This document shows positions 36,059-45,196 of a DNA stretch of 64,000 nt, one piece after another. This stretch comes from Gemmatimonadota bacterium (GTDB lineage: Bacteria > Gemmatimonadota > Gemmatimonadetes > Longimicrobiales > Gaopeijiaceae): NCBI GenBank assembly GCA_022827345.1, contig JAJDTB010000050.1, positions 104,479-168,478 on the forward strand, read 5' to 3'. Below the pieces are notes generated by a model. The model searched no databases. It was not told where the DNA came from and saw only the letters and a program-made list of their open reading frames with translations. Each line of letters begins with the position of its first letter. The stretch's first letter is position 1. The translations under genes were made by a program, and so were the position numbers.

Positions 36059-36586
36059 TTATTGTCGCCCGACAGGGATCCACAGGATGGTCAATCCGGG
36101 CCGCAGCGCCTGCCGGTTGGTTGGGTCCTCCGTCCCCCCTTCCGAGGACCCGATGTGACCGGCAAACAGTATCCCGAGTACGCCACCGGCCACGACCCCG
36201 CCGGCGAGCAGGGCGCTGCGCGCTGCCGAAAACCGCTGCACGTCGATTCCGGTCACGTCGGCCATCGGCACCCGCAGGGTATCGGCCACCTTCGGGCTGC
36301 GCTGCAGCTCCGGCACGATGCCCGGAATCGGAACCACAAGGACGATGGCATCCGGGTCGACCGTGAGAACGCTGCCCTCGAGGCTCGTCCGTGCCACTCC
36401 TGTGGCCGATACCTGACGCATCTGTCCTTCGGGCGTGAGGCGGGTCCGGATCTGCGACCCGATCGTCGGATCCCCGGTAACCGGCTGGAAGGTGGTGCAT
36501 CCGGATGCCCCGAGGAGCGCTGCGGCCGTGGCCGTTGACAGCAGCGCGCGAAATGGAGACTTGTTCGCAAGGGCACGGACGCGCAC
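36059..36586 (-). CDS. small lipoprotein of unknown function
   Basis: 175 aa. The lipoprotein signal is clear (LLSTATAAALLGASGC, Cys near residue 30). The mature part starts TTFQPVTGDPTIGSQIRTRLTPEGQ and contains beta-rich segments (SLEGSVLTVDPDAIVLVVP). One glycine-rich hydrophobic segment (ALLAGGVVAGGVLGILFAGHIG) near residues 125-148 could span or pack in a membrane. I do not recognise a family. It precedes the susC gene on the same strand but is separated by a dyad and about 107 bp. Real coding is supported by the signal and frame. Confidence 0.7.
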   Translation of the reverse strand: MRVRALANKSPFRALLSTATAAALLGASGCTTFQPVTGDPTIGSQIRTRLTPEGQMRQVSATGVARTSLEGSVLTVDPDAIVLVVPIPGIVPELQRSPKVADTLRVPMADVTGIDVQRFSAARSALLAGGVVAGGVLGILFAGHIGSSEGGTEDPTNRQALRPGLTILWIPVGRQ

Positions 36587-36688
36587 GGCAACCTCGGCGG
36601 GCTACAGGTGGACCAGGAGCAGGCTTGGGGGAAGTTCACGAGCAGTCGCGGGGCTGGCAACCATGGACCGCCTTTCGGGCCAGCAGGA

Positions 36689-37849
36689 TCATGAACCCGG
36701 GACGAGCTCGCCGCTCGACAGACGCCGGACAAAGTCCCCGGCAGGCAACACCTCGATCCCATCCCGGGTGCGTCTCGCCCGCGGTTCGAGACAGACGATC
36801 GCGCGGCGCTCGACGCTGTGCTCCGTCGCAAGGCTGCGCAGCCCCCTGAGGTGGTGCCGCCCGACGTTGCCGGTCGCCTTGGCCTCCACCGCCAGGCGCA
36901 TGTCGCCCATAATGAAATCGACTTCGACCCCGCTGGGCATCCGCCAGTGCGTCAGCTCTCCGTCGAACCCGGTGTAGGCAACGTGCGCGGCCAATTCGTG
37001 ATGGACCCAGTTTTCGAACGCCTTTCCGTACAGCTCGGAACCGCGGACGATCGTTCCCCTGCGGGCCAGCCGGTTGACGACGCCGACATCGGAAAAGTAG
37101 AACTTCGGACCGACGGCCAGGCGGCGTTTGCGGCGCTTGCGCCACGCCGGAAGCCAGCGGCCCAGCAAGGTGTCCTCGAGGATCCCGAAGTAGGCTTTGG
37201 CCGTGTTGGAGGACACGCCGCACTCCCGGCCGACGTTGGAGAAACTCACCGGCTCGGTGTCGCTCAGCGCCGCGGCGTCCAGGAATCCGGAAAAGGCCGG
37301 AAGGTTGCGGACCAGCCCTTCGGCCGCCACTTCCTCCTTGAGGTAATCGGCGATATAGGCGTCGAGGAGCCGCCGCGACTTTGCGGATTCGCTGATGCGG
37401 GGCAGATAGCCCGCATTCAGAACGTGATCGAGATCGAATCCGCTCCCGACCTCCGCCGCCGTCAGGCCGCGCAGCTCATACCGGATGGCTCGTCCGCCAA
37501 GAAGGTTCGCAGCGCCGCGCCTGACCTTCCTGGCGCTGGAACCGCAAAGCGCAAAGTGGCGTCCGCGGTTCTCCATCAGCCAGTGTACCTCGTCCAGCAG
37601 CGCGGGTACCTTCTGGACCTCGTCGATCACGATCTGCCGACCCGGTTCCGTCCGGTCCGCCTCGATCTCCTGTCGCAGAAGCTCGGGCCGACTCACGTAC
37701 CGCCGGAACTCGTCGCTCTTCAGCAGGTCGATCCAGCGGCCGTCGGGATAGTGCCGTCTCAGCAGGGTACTCTTGCCGGTCTGCCGGGGACCCCAGAGGA
37801 AGAACGTCTCGCGCCCGGGCGGCGGCAGGGCAAGTGCTCTTTTGAACAT
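36689..37849 (-). CDS. AAA ATPase with DUF4143 C-terminus
   Basis: 386 aa from ATG 37849. Walker A is LWGPRQTGKSTLL (18-30) and Walker B is IVIDEVQKVP. Sensor-like FALCGSSARKVRRG and then LRGLTAAEVG follow. The C-terminal DUF4143 portion is nuclease-like: KAFENWVHHEL, THWRMPSGVEVDFIM, LAVEAKATG, which has the E-x-K type PD-(D/E)xK core. Such two-domain ATPases are widespread, vary between strains and have no settled role, though defence or mobile-element links are often suggested. The upstream region is AT-rich and holds TATCATGATA (37862-37871). Length is usual for the family. Confidence 0.88.
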   Translation of the reverse strand: MFKRALALPPPGRETFFLWGPRQTGKSTLLRRHYPDGRWIDLLKSDEFRRYVSRPELLRQEIEADRTEPGRQIVIDEVQKVPALLDEVHWLMENRGRHFALCGSSARKVRRGAANLLGGRAIRYELRGLTAAEVGSGFDLDHVLNAGYLPRISESAKSRRLLDAYIADYLKEEVAAEGLVRNLPAFSGFLDAAALSDTEPVSFSNVGRECGVSSNTAKAYFGILEDTLLGRWLPAWRKRRKRRLAVGPKFYFSDVGVVNRLARRGTIVRGSELYGKAFENWVHHELAAHVAYTGFDGELTHWRMPSGVEVDFIMGDMRLAVEAKATGNVGRHHLRGLRSLATEHSVERRAIVCLEPRARRTRDGIEVLPAGDFVRRLSSGELVPGS

Positions 37850-37982
37850 GAACTTCAATTTATCATGATATTTTGATGTTGTATAGCGAATTGGACAAGG
37901 CATCGTTGCCCGCGAGCCGCCTGCCGACTCACATTGAAGCCGTCACCCGGACCCAATCGCCCGCCATGGAGCGCCCGAACTC

Positions 37983-38558
37983 ATGCAGCACACCGCGTAT
38001 CGCAGCCAAATCGGCACCGCCGGCTTCACCTTCTTCGCCACCCTGTCCGTCCTTGCCTTCTCCGCCCTCGCCCCAACCCCTGCCCACGCCCAGGACACCC
38101 CCGATTTCCGCGCTGAATTCCAGGGCCAGTTCGAAGCCTCCGCCCGCAAGCTGGTCGCGCTGTCCGAGGCGATGCCCGCCGAGTCGTACTCCTGGTCGCC
38201 CATGGAAGGAGTGATGAGCGTGTCCCGGGTGTACATGCACATCGCCCGGTACAACTACATGTACCCGGACCTGAATCTCGGCATCGAGGCGCCGAAGGGC
38301 GTGGACTACCGGTCGTTTGAAGAGGGGATGAGCGGGAAGGACAAGGTCGTGCCGATCCTCGCCGCGTCGATGGACCATGTGCGCGCGGTGGTCGACGGAA
38401 TGTCCGACGACGATCTGGCCGCTCCCGTCGAGCTGTACGGCCGGCAGGTCGCGAGCTGGGCGGTCCTCCTTCAGCTCGTCACCCACATGAACGAGCACCT
38501 CGGCCAGTCGATCGCATACGCCCGCATGAACAGGATCGTGCCTCCCTGGTCGCGCTAG
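37983..38558 (+). CDS. secreted DinB-like four-helix protein
   Basis: 191 aa with a signal peptide (FFATLSVLAFSALAPTPAHAQD). The mature part fits the DinB/YfiT metal-binding four-helix bundle: FEASARKLVALSEAMPAESYSWSP, SVSRVYMHIARYNY with the first histidine, and LLQLVTHMNEHLGQSIAYAR with the second and third. DinB-like proteins often act as metal-dependent thiol transferases, but secreted ones are uncharacterised. It precedes the multicopper oxidase gene on the same strand with only 28 bp between, and the palindrome lies in that gap. Confidence 0.85.
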   Translation: MQHTAYRSQIGTAGFTFFATLSVLAFSALAPTPAHAQDTPDFRAEFQGQFEASARKLVALSEAMPAESYSWSPMEGVMSVSRVYMHIARYNYMYPDLNLGIEAPKGVDYRSFEEGMSGKDKVVPILAASMDHVRAVVDGMSDDDLAAPVELYGRQVASWAVLLQLVTHMNEHLGQSIAYARMNRIVPPWSR

Positions 38559-38569
38559 AATTGTAAACG

Positions 38570-38592
38570 CGACTTTACATAATGTAATGTCG
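38570..38592. promoter_or_regulatory. 23-bp palindrome at the start of the multicopper oxidase gene
   Basis: Left arm CGACTTTACAT (38570-38580), central A, right arm ATGTAATGTCG (38582-38592); only one pair mismatches. The inner TTACAT/ATGTAA core resembles the TACA-TGTA operators of BlaI/CopY-type repressors. It overlaps ATG 38587, which casts doubt on that start. Confidence 0.6.
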
Positions 38593-40371
38593 ACTATACA
38601 AGAGATTTCATCGGCGAGCCGCCACCGGCTCCCAGGATCGAGCTTGCGAGCCAGGCTCATGCCGGTCCTCGCCCTGGTCCTCGCCGGCGCCTGCCCAGCG
38701 TCCGCCACCGCCGCCGCCCCCCAGGACACCACCCGCGCCCGCGCCATGAACATGCCGATGAACATGGCCATGCCCATGGACTCCGTCCGCGGCTCCGGCG
38801 ACATGATCATGACCATGCTGCGCAACCCCATGCTTCCCGGCCTGCGCGGCGTCAGCCCGTCGGTCGACCCCTTCCTGCCCGGCGAGGGCGTCGACACCGC
38901 AACCCTCGCCTGGGCGACCCCCCGCGAAGTCATCCACGCCGCCGACGGCGACACCGTCGCCCTCGAAGCCCGCATCGTGAAGCGCAGGATCGGCGGCCGC
39001 ACCTTCGTCATGTACGGCTTCAACGGCCAGTACCCCGGGCCGCTCCTCCGCGTCGCCCAGAACACGAAGATTGTGATTCGTTTCACAAACTCGATCGATC
39101 TGCCGTCCACCATCCACTGGCACGGCCTCCGCCTCGAGAACCGCTTCGACGGCGTCCCCGATGTCACCCAGGCCCCCGTCCCCCCCGGCGGCGAGTTCAT
39201 CTACGAGGTCGTCTTCCCCGACGCGGGCCTCTACTGGTACCACCCGCACGTGCGCGAGGACATCCAGCAGGACGGCGGCCTCTACGGCAACATGTTCGTC
39301 GACCCGGCCCGGCCCGACTATTTCGGCCCCGCCACCCGCGAAGAGTTCCTCATGGTGGACGACCTCCTGGTCGACGGCGACGAGCTCCTTCCCTACGGCC
39401 GCGATGCCGCCAACTTCACGATCATGGGGCGCTTCGGAAACGTCATGCTGGTCAACGGCGAGGAGCGCTACGCCGCGGCCGTGCGCCCCGGCGAGGTCGT
39501 CCGCTTCTTCGTCACGAACGTGTCGAACACGCGCAGCTACAACCTGAGCTTCGCCGGACACGACATGAAGCTGGTGGGCACCGACCTGTCCCGCTTCCAG
39601 CGCGAAATGATGGTGGAATCGCTGGTCATCTCGCCGGCCGAGCGCTACATCGTCGAAGTGCGATTCCCCGCCGCGGGCACTTACGCACTGCTCAACCAGG
39701 TCCAGGTCGTCGACCACATGCGCGGCACTTTCTACGCAGCCGTCGACACTCTGGGCGCCGTCGTCGTGGCAGGGGATGAGGTGGAAGAGAGCGACGCCCT
39801 CCTCACCTCCCACTCGACCATGCGAACCGATGCGGTTCTCGAAGCCGAGCTTGCGGAATTCCGCCCTCACTTCGACCGCCCCGCAGACCACGAACTCCTG
39901 CTGACCGTCGACATCGAGGGCCTGCCCATCCTGGTGCAGCAGTTCATCTCGATCGACACCATCTACCGGCCGCCCGTCGAGTGGACCGACGGCATGCCGA
40001 ACATGAACTGGCTGTCGACATCGAACGAGGTGCGCTGGATCCTGCGCGACGAGGCCGCCGGTGCCGAAAACGCCGACATCGACTGGCGTTTCGCGCTCGG
40101 CGACGTGGTGAAGATCCGCCTCCGCAACGACGCCGACGCCTTCCACCCCATGCACCACCCCATCCACCTGCACGGCCAGCGGTTCCTGGTCCTGTCGCGC
40201 GACGGCGTCGAGAACCGTAATCTGGCGTGGAAGGACACGGTCCTCGTCCCGGTGGGGTCCACGGTCGACCTGCTCATGGAAGCGTCGAACCCCGGCGAGT
40301 GGATGATCCACTGCCACATCGCCGAGCACCTCGATGCCGGCATGATGGGCTCGTTTACGGTGGTGCCGTGA
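38587..40371 (+). CDS. multicopper oxidase with Met-rich N-terminus
   Basis: 594 aa if ATG 38587 is used; TTG 38644 or ATG 38659 would suit better a transcript starting after the palindrome, and both keep the signal (MPVLALVLAGACPASATAAA). All four copper motifs are present: HWHG (about 177), YHPHV (about 218), HPIHLHG (about 524-530) and HCHIAEHLDAGM (about 575-586), so the T1 and trinuclear sites look intact. A Met-rich stretch (MNMPMNMAMPMDS, about 54-66) follows the signal and may bind Cu(I). Members oxidise Cu(I), Fe(II), Mn(II) or phenolics in the periplasm. It probably forms a transcript with the DinB-like gene or its own under the palindrome. Confidence 0.93.
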   Translation: MSTIQEISSASRHRLPGSSLRARLMPVLALVLAGACPASATAAAPQDTTRARAMNMPMNMAMPMDSVRGSGDMIMTMLRNPMLPGLRGVSPSVDPFLPGEGVDTATLAWATPREVIHAADGDTVALEARIVKRRIGGRTFVMYGFNGQYPGPLLRVAQNTKIVIRFTNSIDLPSTIHWHGLRLENRFDGVPDVTQAPVPPGGEFIYEVVFPDAGLYWYHPHVREDIQQDGGLYGNMFVDPARPDYFGPATREEFLMVDDLLVDGDELLPYGRDAANFTIMGRFGNVMLVNGEERYAAAVRPGEVVRFFVTNVSNTRSYNLSFAGHDMKLVGTDLSRFQREMMVESLVISPAERYIVEVRFPAAGTYALLNQVQVVDHMRGTFYAAVDTLGAVVVAGDEVEESDALLTSHSTMRTDAVLEAELAEFRPHFDRPADHELLLTVDIEGLPILVQQFISIDTIYRPPVEWTDGMPNMNWLSTSNEVRWILRDEAAGAENADIDWRFALGDVVKIRLRNDADAFHPMHHPIHLHGQRFLVLSRDGVENRNLAWKDTVLVPVGSTVDLLMEASNPGEWMIHCHIAEHLDAGMMGSFTVVP

Positions 40372-40436
40372 CGAAGTTCGGCACCGACTGCTTGAGAATC
40401 CTGAATCGCATGCCACGTCATACTGGAAGGTCCCCC

Positions 40437-43400
40437 ATGAGAAGCACCGTCACTCGCGCAGCCCTTTGGGGCACCACGTTCTTGGCACTCTCGTCGATGG
40501 GAATCCCAACCGGCCTTCCGGCCCAGGAAGCGGAGCCGGAGGAATCGACCAGCGCCCTGCCGCTGAAGCCGGGGCGCACGATCTCCTTCACGACGGACGA
40601 GGGCACCTGGATCAACCTCGACGTGTCGCCGGATGGGCAGGAGATCGTCTTCGATCTCGTGGGAGACCTCTATCTGCTGCCGATGGAAGGTGGCGAGGCA
40701 CGGCGAGTCACGAGCGGAATGGCGTGGGACGACATGCCGCGCTTCTCGCCCGACGGCAAGCATATCGCCTTCATCTCGGACCGGAGCGGGAGCGACAACC
40801 TCTGGCTGATCGGGCGAGACGGCACGGGCCTTCGCGCGATCACCGAAGAGGTCGACTTCACCCTGAGCTCGCCTGCATTCACGCCCGACGGCGAATACAT
40901 CGTCGCCCGGCGTTTCGGCTCCTATCCGACCCCGGAGAACTACCTGACCAACGTGCCGCTCTGGATGTATCACGTGGAGATCGGCACGGGTTTCGAGATC
41001 TATCCCAAGGATGGGAACAGGACCACGAACACCGGCCCGGCCTTCTCTCCCGATGGCACCCTGATGTACTTCAGCAGCCACGCCGGAGGATACGCCGGCG
41101 AGCAGGTGACCCAGTACCAGGTCATGGAGATGAACAGGTCCACCGGTGAGACCCGCAGGATCACCGCCGGATATGGGGGCGGCCTGCGGCCGATCGCGTC
41201 CCCGGATGGAAGGTACCTGGTCTACGCCACACGCAGGGACGCGGTCACGGCGCTTCGTATCCGCGACCTCCAAACCATGGAGGAGGAGTGGCTGGTGGCG
41301 TCCATGCAACGGGACGATCAGGAGGGCTACGCGCCGAACGACATCCTGCCCGGATACGGCTTCACGCCCGACTCGCGGGCCGTCGTCTTCACGGGCGACG
41401 GCAAGATCAAGCGGGTGGACGTGGCCACCAGGGAGGTCTCGGTAATCCCGTTTACGGCTCGGGTCGAGCAGGACGCGGTGCCGCGGCTCATGGTCGAGCA
41501 GCGTATCGACGACGGTCCGCTGCCGGTTCGGCAACTCCAGTGGACGAACCAGTCGCCCGACGGCAGGCGGATCGTCTTCACCGCCGTGGGCAAGGCGTGG
41601 GTTGCCGAGCTGGGAGGGGGGGCGCCGCGCCGCCTTACCGACAGTCCGCTCCGCGAGTATGCGCCGGCCTTCTCGCCCGATGGAAGATGGATCGCCTTCG
41701 TCGCACGCTCGGACGCCGAGGGCGCCAGGCTCGTGCGGGTACCGGCGGGCGGTGGGTCAGCCGTCGAACTCACGCCCCCGGGCGGGGAGTACCTCGGGTT
41801 CAGCTGGTCGCCCGGGAGCGACAGGATCGTCTACATGGGCCGGCGTCACGCCTCCCCGACCTGCCGGGGATGCGGCCGGAACGAGCTGGCCTGGATCCCC
41901 GCCGAGGGAGGAGAGCAGCAGCAGATTCTGGACAGTATTCCCCCGGGAATGACGGTGCCGCAGGTGGTCGCCACCGCCCGGGACGGCGAGCGGATCTACT
42001 TCACCGAGATGGGGCCGCGAGGTCCCGCGGTAACCTTCGCCGCAGCCCCGCCCCGGCATCTCGTCTCGGTCAACTTCGACGGGACCGACAAGCGTACCCA
42101 CGCGAAGATCTCGAACTCGACGGGCCAGCTCAGCCTCAGCGAAGCCCGCCCCTCCCCCGACGGCAAATGGCTCCTTCTCATCGACCGGGAGAACGCTTAC
42201 GTCGCGCAGTTGCCCGAGGTCGGCGACGGTGTGGCCATCAATCTGGCCGCCGCACCCGTGCCCCTCACGCAGATCACGAACGAGGGCGCCAACACCATCG
42301 GCTGGGCGGACGGCGGCGGCACCGTCACCTGGGGCTTCGTGAATCACTTCCAGCGCGCGTCGCTCGAGAGCGTGCTCGCGGCGGACTCGGTCGGCGACTT
42401 CGAGTCGGAGCACTTCGAGATCGCCCTGAGCGTGCCCCGCGCCATCCCGCAGGGGAAGCTCTACCTCCAGGGCGCGCGGATCATCACGATGCGGGGCGAC
42501 GAGGTGATCGGGGAGGGCGACATCCTGGTCGAGAACAACCGAATCGCCGCGGTGGGCCCCTCCTCGAGCATGAACCCGCCGTCGGACGCCAGGGTGATGG
42601 ATGTGCGGGGCAAGACCATCGTCCCGGGCTTCATCGACATTCACGCCCACCCGTCGACGGGAGCCGCCATGGTGCCCGACGAAGGCTGGAACATCGCCAG
42701 CCACCTCGCCTACGGAGTCACGACGACCCGCAATCCGAGCGGTGGCCGGGGTTCCTTCTGGTGGCAGGAGTTGATCGAGGCGGGCGAGGTCGTGGGCCCA
42801 CGCGTTTATGCCACCGCAAATCCGTTCACCACGAACAACGTCAACATCAAGAGCTACGAGGACGCGCTGCGGGCGGTGCGCCGATACAAGGAGCAGGGCG
42901 CCCACTCGATCAAGCAGTATCTCCAGCCTCGCCGAATTCAGCGCCAGTGGGTCAGAATGGCGGGCGAGGAGGCCAACATCACCGTCACCAACGAAGGTGC
43001 TGCGGATCTCAAGGCCGACTTCACAATGGCGCTGGACGGATTCAGCGGTATCGAGCACAGCCTGGGCATCGTCCCTCTGTACAGGGACGCGATCGAGGTC
43101 TTCGCGCAGTCGGGCATCACCTATACGCCGACGCTGATCGTGGGGTATGGCGGCCCTGCGGGCGAAGGGTACTGGCGTGCGAGGTGGAACATGCACGACG
43201 ATGAAAAACTCCGGCGCTTCACGCCACACGAGTCGCTGGACAACGAGTGGCGCCGCAAGACGGTCATCGTGGAGGAGGACTACATCATCCCGCTGATCGC
43301 GCAGGGAGTTCGGGACATCGTGCGCGCCGGGGGCTACGCCGGGCTCGGCTCACATGGCAACGAGGCCGGCATGGGAGCGCAGTGGGAGATCTGGATGCTG

Positions 43401-43700
43401 GCGTCGGGCGGAATGACTCCGATGGAGACGCTCCGCGTCATCACGGTGCACGGCGCGGAGGGCATCGGCTTCGCGCAGGACCTGGGGTCGCTGGAGCCGG
43501 GCAAGCTCGCCGACCTTCTCGTGCTGGACGCCAACCCTCTGGACGACATCCGGAACACCAACGCAATCCACTACGTCGTGAAGAACGGCGTGATGTACGA
43601 TGGCGATACCCTCGACGAGCTTTGGCCCGAGCAACGGACTTTTCCGAAGTTCCCGTGGACCGTCGACGACGAACAGTACGAGGCGCTGCGCAGACGATGA
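40437..43700 (+). CDS. secreted TolB-like beta-propeller - amidohydrolase fusion
   Basis: 1087 aa from ATG 40437 behind GGAAGG. A signal peptide ends near GLPAQEAE. Residues about 45-650 hold TolB/WD40-like propeller repeats (DVSPDGQEIVFDLVGDLYLLP, FSPDGKHIAFISDRSGSDNLW, FSPDGRWIAFVARSD). Residues about 670-1070 are an amidohydrolase: GARIITMRGDEVIGEGDILVE, FIDIHAHPS (H736, H738), SIKQYLQPRR, GLGSHGNEAGMG and LEPGKLADLLVLDANPLDDI. The layout matches Tat- or Sec-exported imidazolonepropionase-like/prolidase-like enzymes; the substrate is unknown. A close paralog lies at 45197-48442. Confidence 0.92.
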   Translation: MRSTVTRAALWGTTFLALSSMGIPTGLPAQEAEPEESTSALPLKPGRTISFTTDEGTWINLDVSPDGQEIVFDLVGDLYLLPMEGGEARRVTSGMAWDDMPRFSPDGKHIAFISDRSGSDNLWLIGRDGTGLRAITEEVDFTLSSPAFTPDGEYIVARRFGSYPTPENYLTNVPLWMYHVEIGTGFEIYPKDGNRTTNTGPAFSPDGTLMYFSSHAGGYAGEQVTQYQVMEMNRSTGETRRITAGYGGGLRPIASPDGRYLVYATRRDAVTALRIRDLQTMEEEWLVASMQRDDQEGYAPNDILPGYGFTPDSRAVVFTGDGKIKRVDVATREVSVIPFTARVEQDAVPRLMVEQRIDDGPLPVRQLQWTNQSPDGRRIVFTAVGKAWVAELGGGAPRRLTDSPLREYAPAFSPDGRWIAFVARSDAEGARLVRVPAGGGSAVELTPPGGEYLGFSWSPGSDRIVYMGRRHASPTCRGCGRNELAWIPAEGGEQQQILDSIPPGMTVPQVVATARDGERIYFTEMGPRGPAVTFAAAPPRHLVSVNFDGTDKRTHAKISNSTGQLSLSEARPSPDGKWLLLIDRENAYVAQLPEVGDGVAINLAAAPVPLTQITNEGANTIGWADGGGTVTWGFVNHFQRASLESVLAADSVGDFESEHFEIALSVPRAIPQGKLYLQGARIITMRGDEVIGEGDILVENNRIAAVGPSSSMNPPSDARVMDVRGKTIVPGFIDIHAHPSTGAAMVPDEGWNIASHLAYGVTTTRNPSGGRGSFWWQELIEAGEVVGPRVYATANPFTTNNVNIKSYEDALRAVRRYKEQGAHSIKQYLQPRRIQRQWVRMAGEEANITVTNEGAADLKADFTMALDGFSGIEHSLGIVPLYRDAIEVFAQSGITYTPTLIVGYGGPAGEGYWRARWNMHDDEKLRRFTPHESLDNEWRRKTVIVEEDYIIPLIAQGVRDIVRAGGYAGLGSHGNEAGMGAQWEIWMLASGGMTPMETLRVITVHGAEGIGFAQDLGSLEPGKLADLLVLDANPLDDIRNTNAIHYVVKNGVMYDGDTLDELWPEQRTFPKFPWTVDDEQYEALRRR

Positions 43701-43716
43701 TGCCGGCGCGGCGCGG

Positions 43717-45066
43717 CTACCTGCGGACCAGCCGCGTCTCCGGGTAGCGCGCGTACCACCCGAACCAGAAGGCCCGGTGCGCGGGGAGCCGTTCGAGGCG
43801 CTCCGCGGCCGGCCCGGCCAGCGCCCCCTCCTCGACCGTCCACCGCGCCCCGCTCTCGTCAATGACCGCGCCGTCGCCGTCCCACTCGGCAAAGCGGCGG
43901 CCCGCGCTCTCGTAGACGCGGCTCGCCCCGCTGCGGTCGGTCAGCACCACGAAGTCCACGCCCCCGAGCACGTCGTGATACACGCGATTGCGCGCGAGGA
44001 AGTCCACCTCGATCGCGAGCTGCTCGCCCGGGGCGTCTGCGAAGCGGAGCGCCAGCACCTCGTCCTTGTTGTCGAGGCGGTCGTCCAGCTCGGGCACGGT
44101 GAACATGAGCCTGTCGGTGGCGAAGTAGTCCCGGTAGGCCACGCCCTCGCGGTAGTCGCGCTCGTGGCCGGTGTCGAGGGACAGCACCAGAGTCTCGGGG
44201 TGCCGCCGGCGCCATTCCTCCCAGGTCGTGGTCACGACGTAGCGCGGCTCGAGCGCGATCCCCCGGCCGACGAGCGGACCGACGGCCGGCGCGCCCGCGA
44301 AGGTCGACCAGAGCGACTTGGTCGCGTGGTCGTACATGAGCTTGTTCGAACGGTAGAGGAAGCCGCTCGTTCCGAGCTCGTGGTGCACGCCGTTGAAGGC
44401 CGAGCGGTAGAGGATCATGGTCCCGCACAGGGTGCAGTACACGCCCGTGTAGTGCTCGCCGGCGATCGAATCCTTGAACATCTCATGCCAGGCGAGGATG
44501 CGCTTGGGATAGGCGCGCACGTCGCCGACGAGGGCAATGCCGAAGATGACGTTGTCGTCGTCCAGGTAGTCGGCCTCTGCGGCGGGGATCATCTTCGGAT
44601 GGTCGAGGGGCGGGATTCCGTCCTGCGGCACGCCGCCCCAGCGGATCTCGTCGAGCCGGATGGCCGCGGGAGGGTCGTAGTCGAAGTACTCCGCGAAACG
44701 GGGGTCCAGGTATTCGTACAGCGCCGCCTTGAAGTCGGCGTAGTCGGGGTGCGTGCCGGGGTCGGTCCGCCAGATCCAGTCCCACCACCGGTCGGGATCG
44801 TGCCCCAGCTTCTGCCCGGTCCCCTCTTCGAGGATCTCGATGATGCGCCGCTCGATCCACACCCCCTGCACGAAACGGTGCAGCTCGATGAGCATCGACG
44901 CGTAGGAGTCGTCCCAGTTCTCCAGGATGATTTCCTCGGCTTCGGCCGCCTGGTCCGGGTCGAATGCGGCGAGAAGGAGGAAGGTGTCGACGGGAGGCGG
45001 GGCGACCTGGCGGGAGTCGGACGCGAGGAGCGCCGTGCAGGTCAGCAGGAGGAGGAATGCTCGCAT
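43717..45066 (-). CDS. DUF3179 domain protein, exported
   Basis: 449 aa from ATG 45066 with a hydrophobic leader (MRAFLLLLTCTALLAS). The canonical DUF3179 core is present: VGDVRAYPKRILAWHEMFKDSIAG, VYCTLCGTMILYRSAF with CxxC, TSGFLYRSNKLMYDHATKSLWSTF and FWFGWYARYPETRL. The CxxC and conserved His suggest metal or redox chemistry, but none is proven. It is convergent with one propeller-amidohydrolase gene (16 bp gap) and divergent from the other (130 bp), so it is framed by paralogs. The first DUF3179 gene at 2015-3166 is shorter and lacks the second Cys. Confidence 0.88.
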   Translation of the reverse strand: MRAFLLLLTCTALLASDSRQVAPPPVDTFLLLAAFDPDQAAEAEEIILENWDDSYASMLIELHRFVQGVWIERRIIEILEEGTGQKLGHDPDRWWDWIWRTDPGTHPDYADFKAALYEYLDPRFAEYFDYDPPAAIRLDEIRWGGVPQDGIPPLDHPKMIPAAEADYLDDDNVIFGIALVGDVRAYPKRILAWHEMFKDSIAGEHYTGVYCTLCGTMILYRSAFNGVHHELGTSGFLYRSNKLMYDHATKSLWSTFAGAPAVGPLVGRGIALEPRYVVTTTWEEWRRRHPETLVLSLDTGHERDYREGVAYRDYFATDRLMFTVPELDDRLDNKDEVLALRFADAPGEQLAIEVDFLARNRVYHDVLGGVDFVVLTDRSGASRVYESAGRRFAEWDGDGAVIDESGARWTVEEGALAGPAAERLERLPAHRAFWFGWYARYPETRLVRR

Positions 45067-45196
45067 GGTGTGGCAGACAAGCGCCTTGCAGTTGGTCGCG
45101 CGGGCGGATCGGCGGGTGCGTTTGCCGCTGGCTCGGAGCCACGACCAAGTTATCCCATACGGATCGGACCCGCCCCTTCTCGCCTTGGAGGCAATG

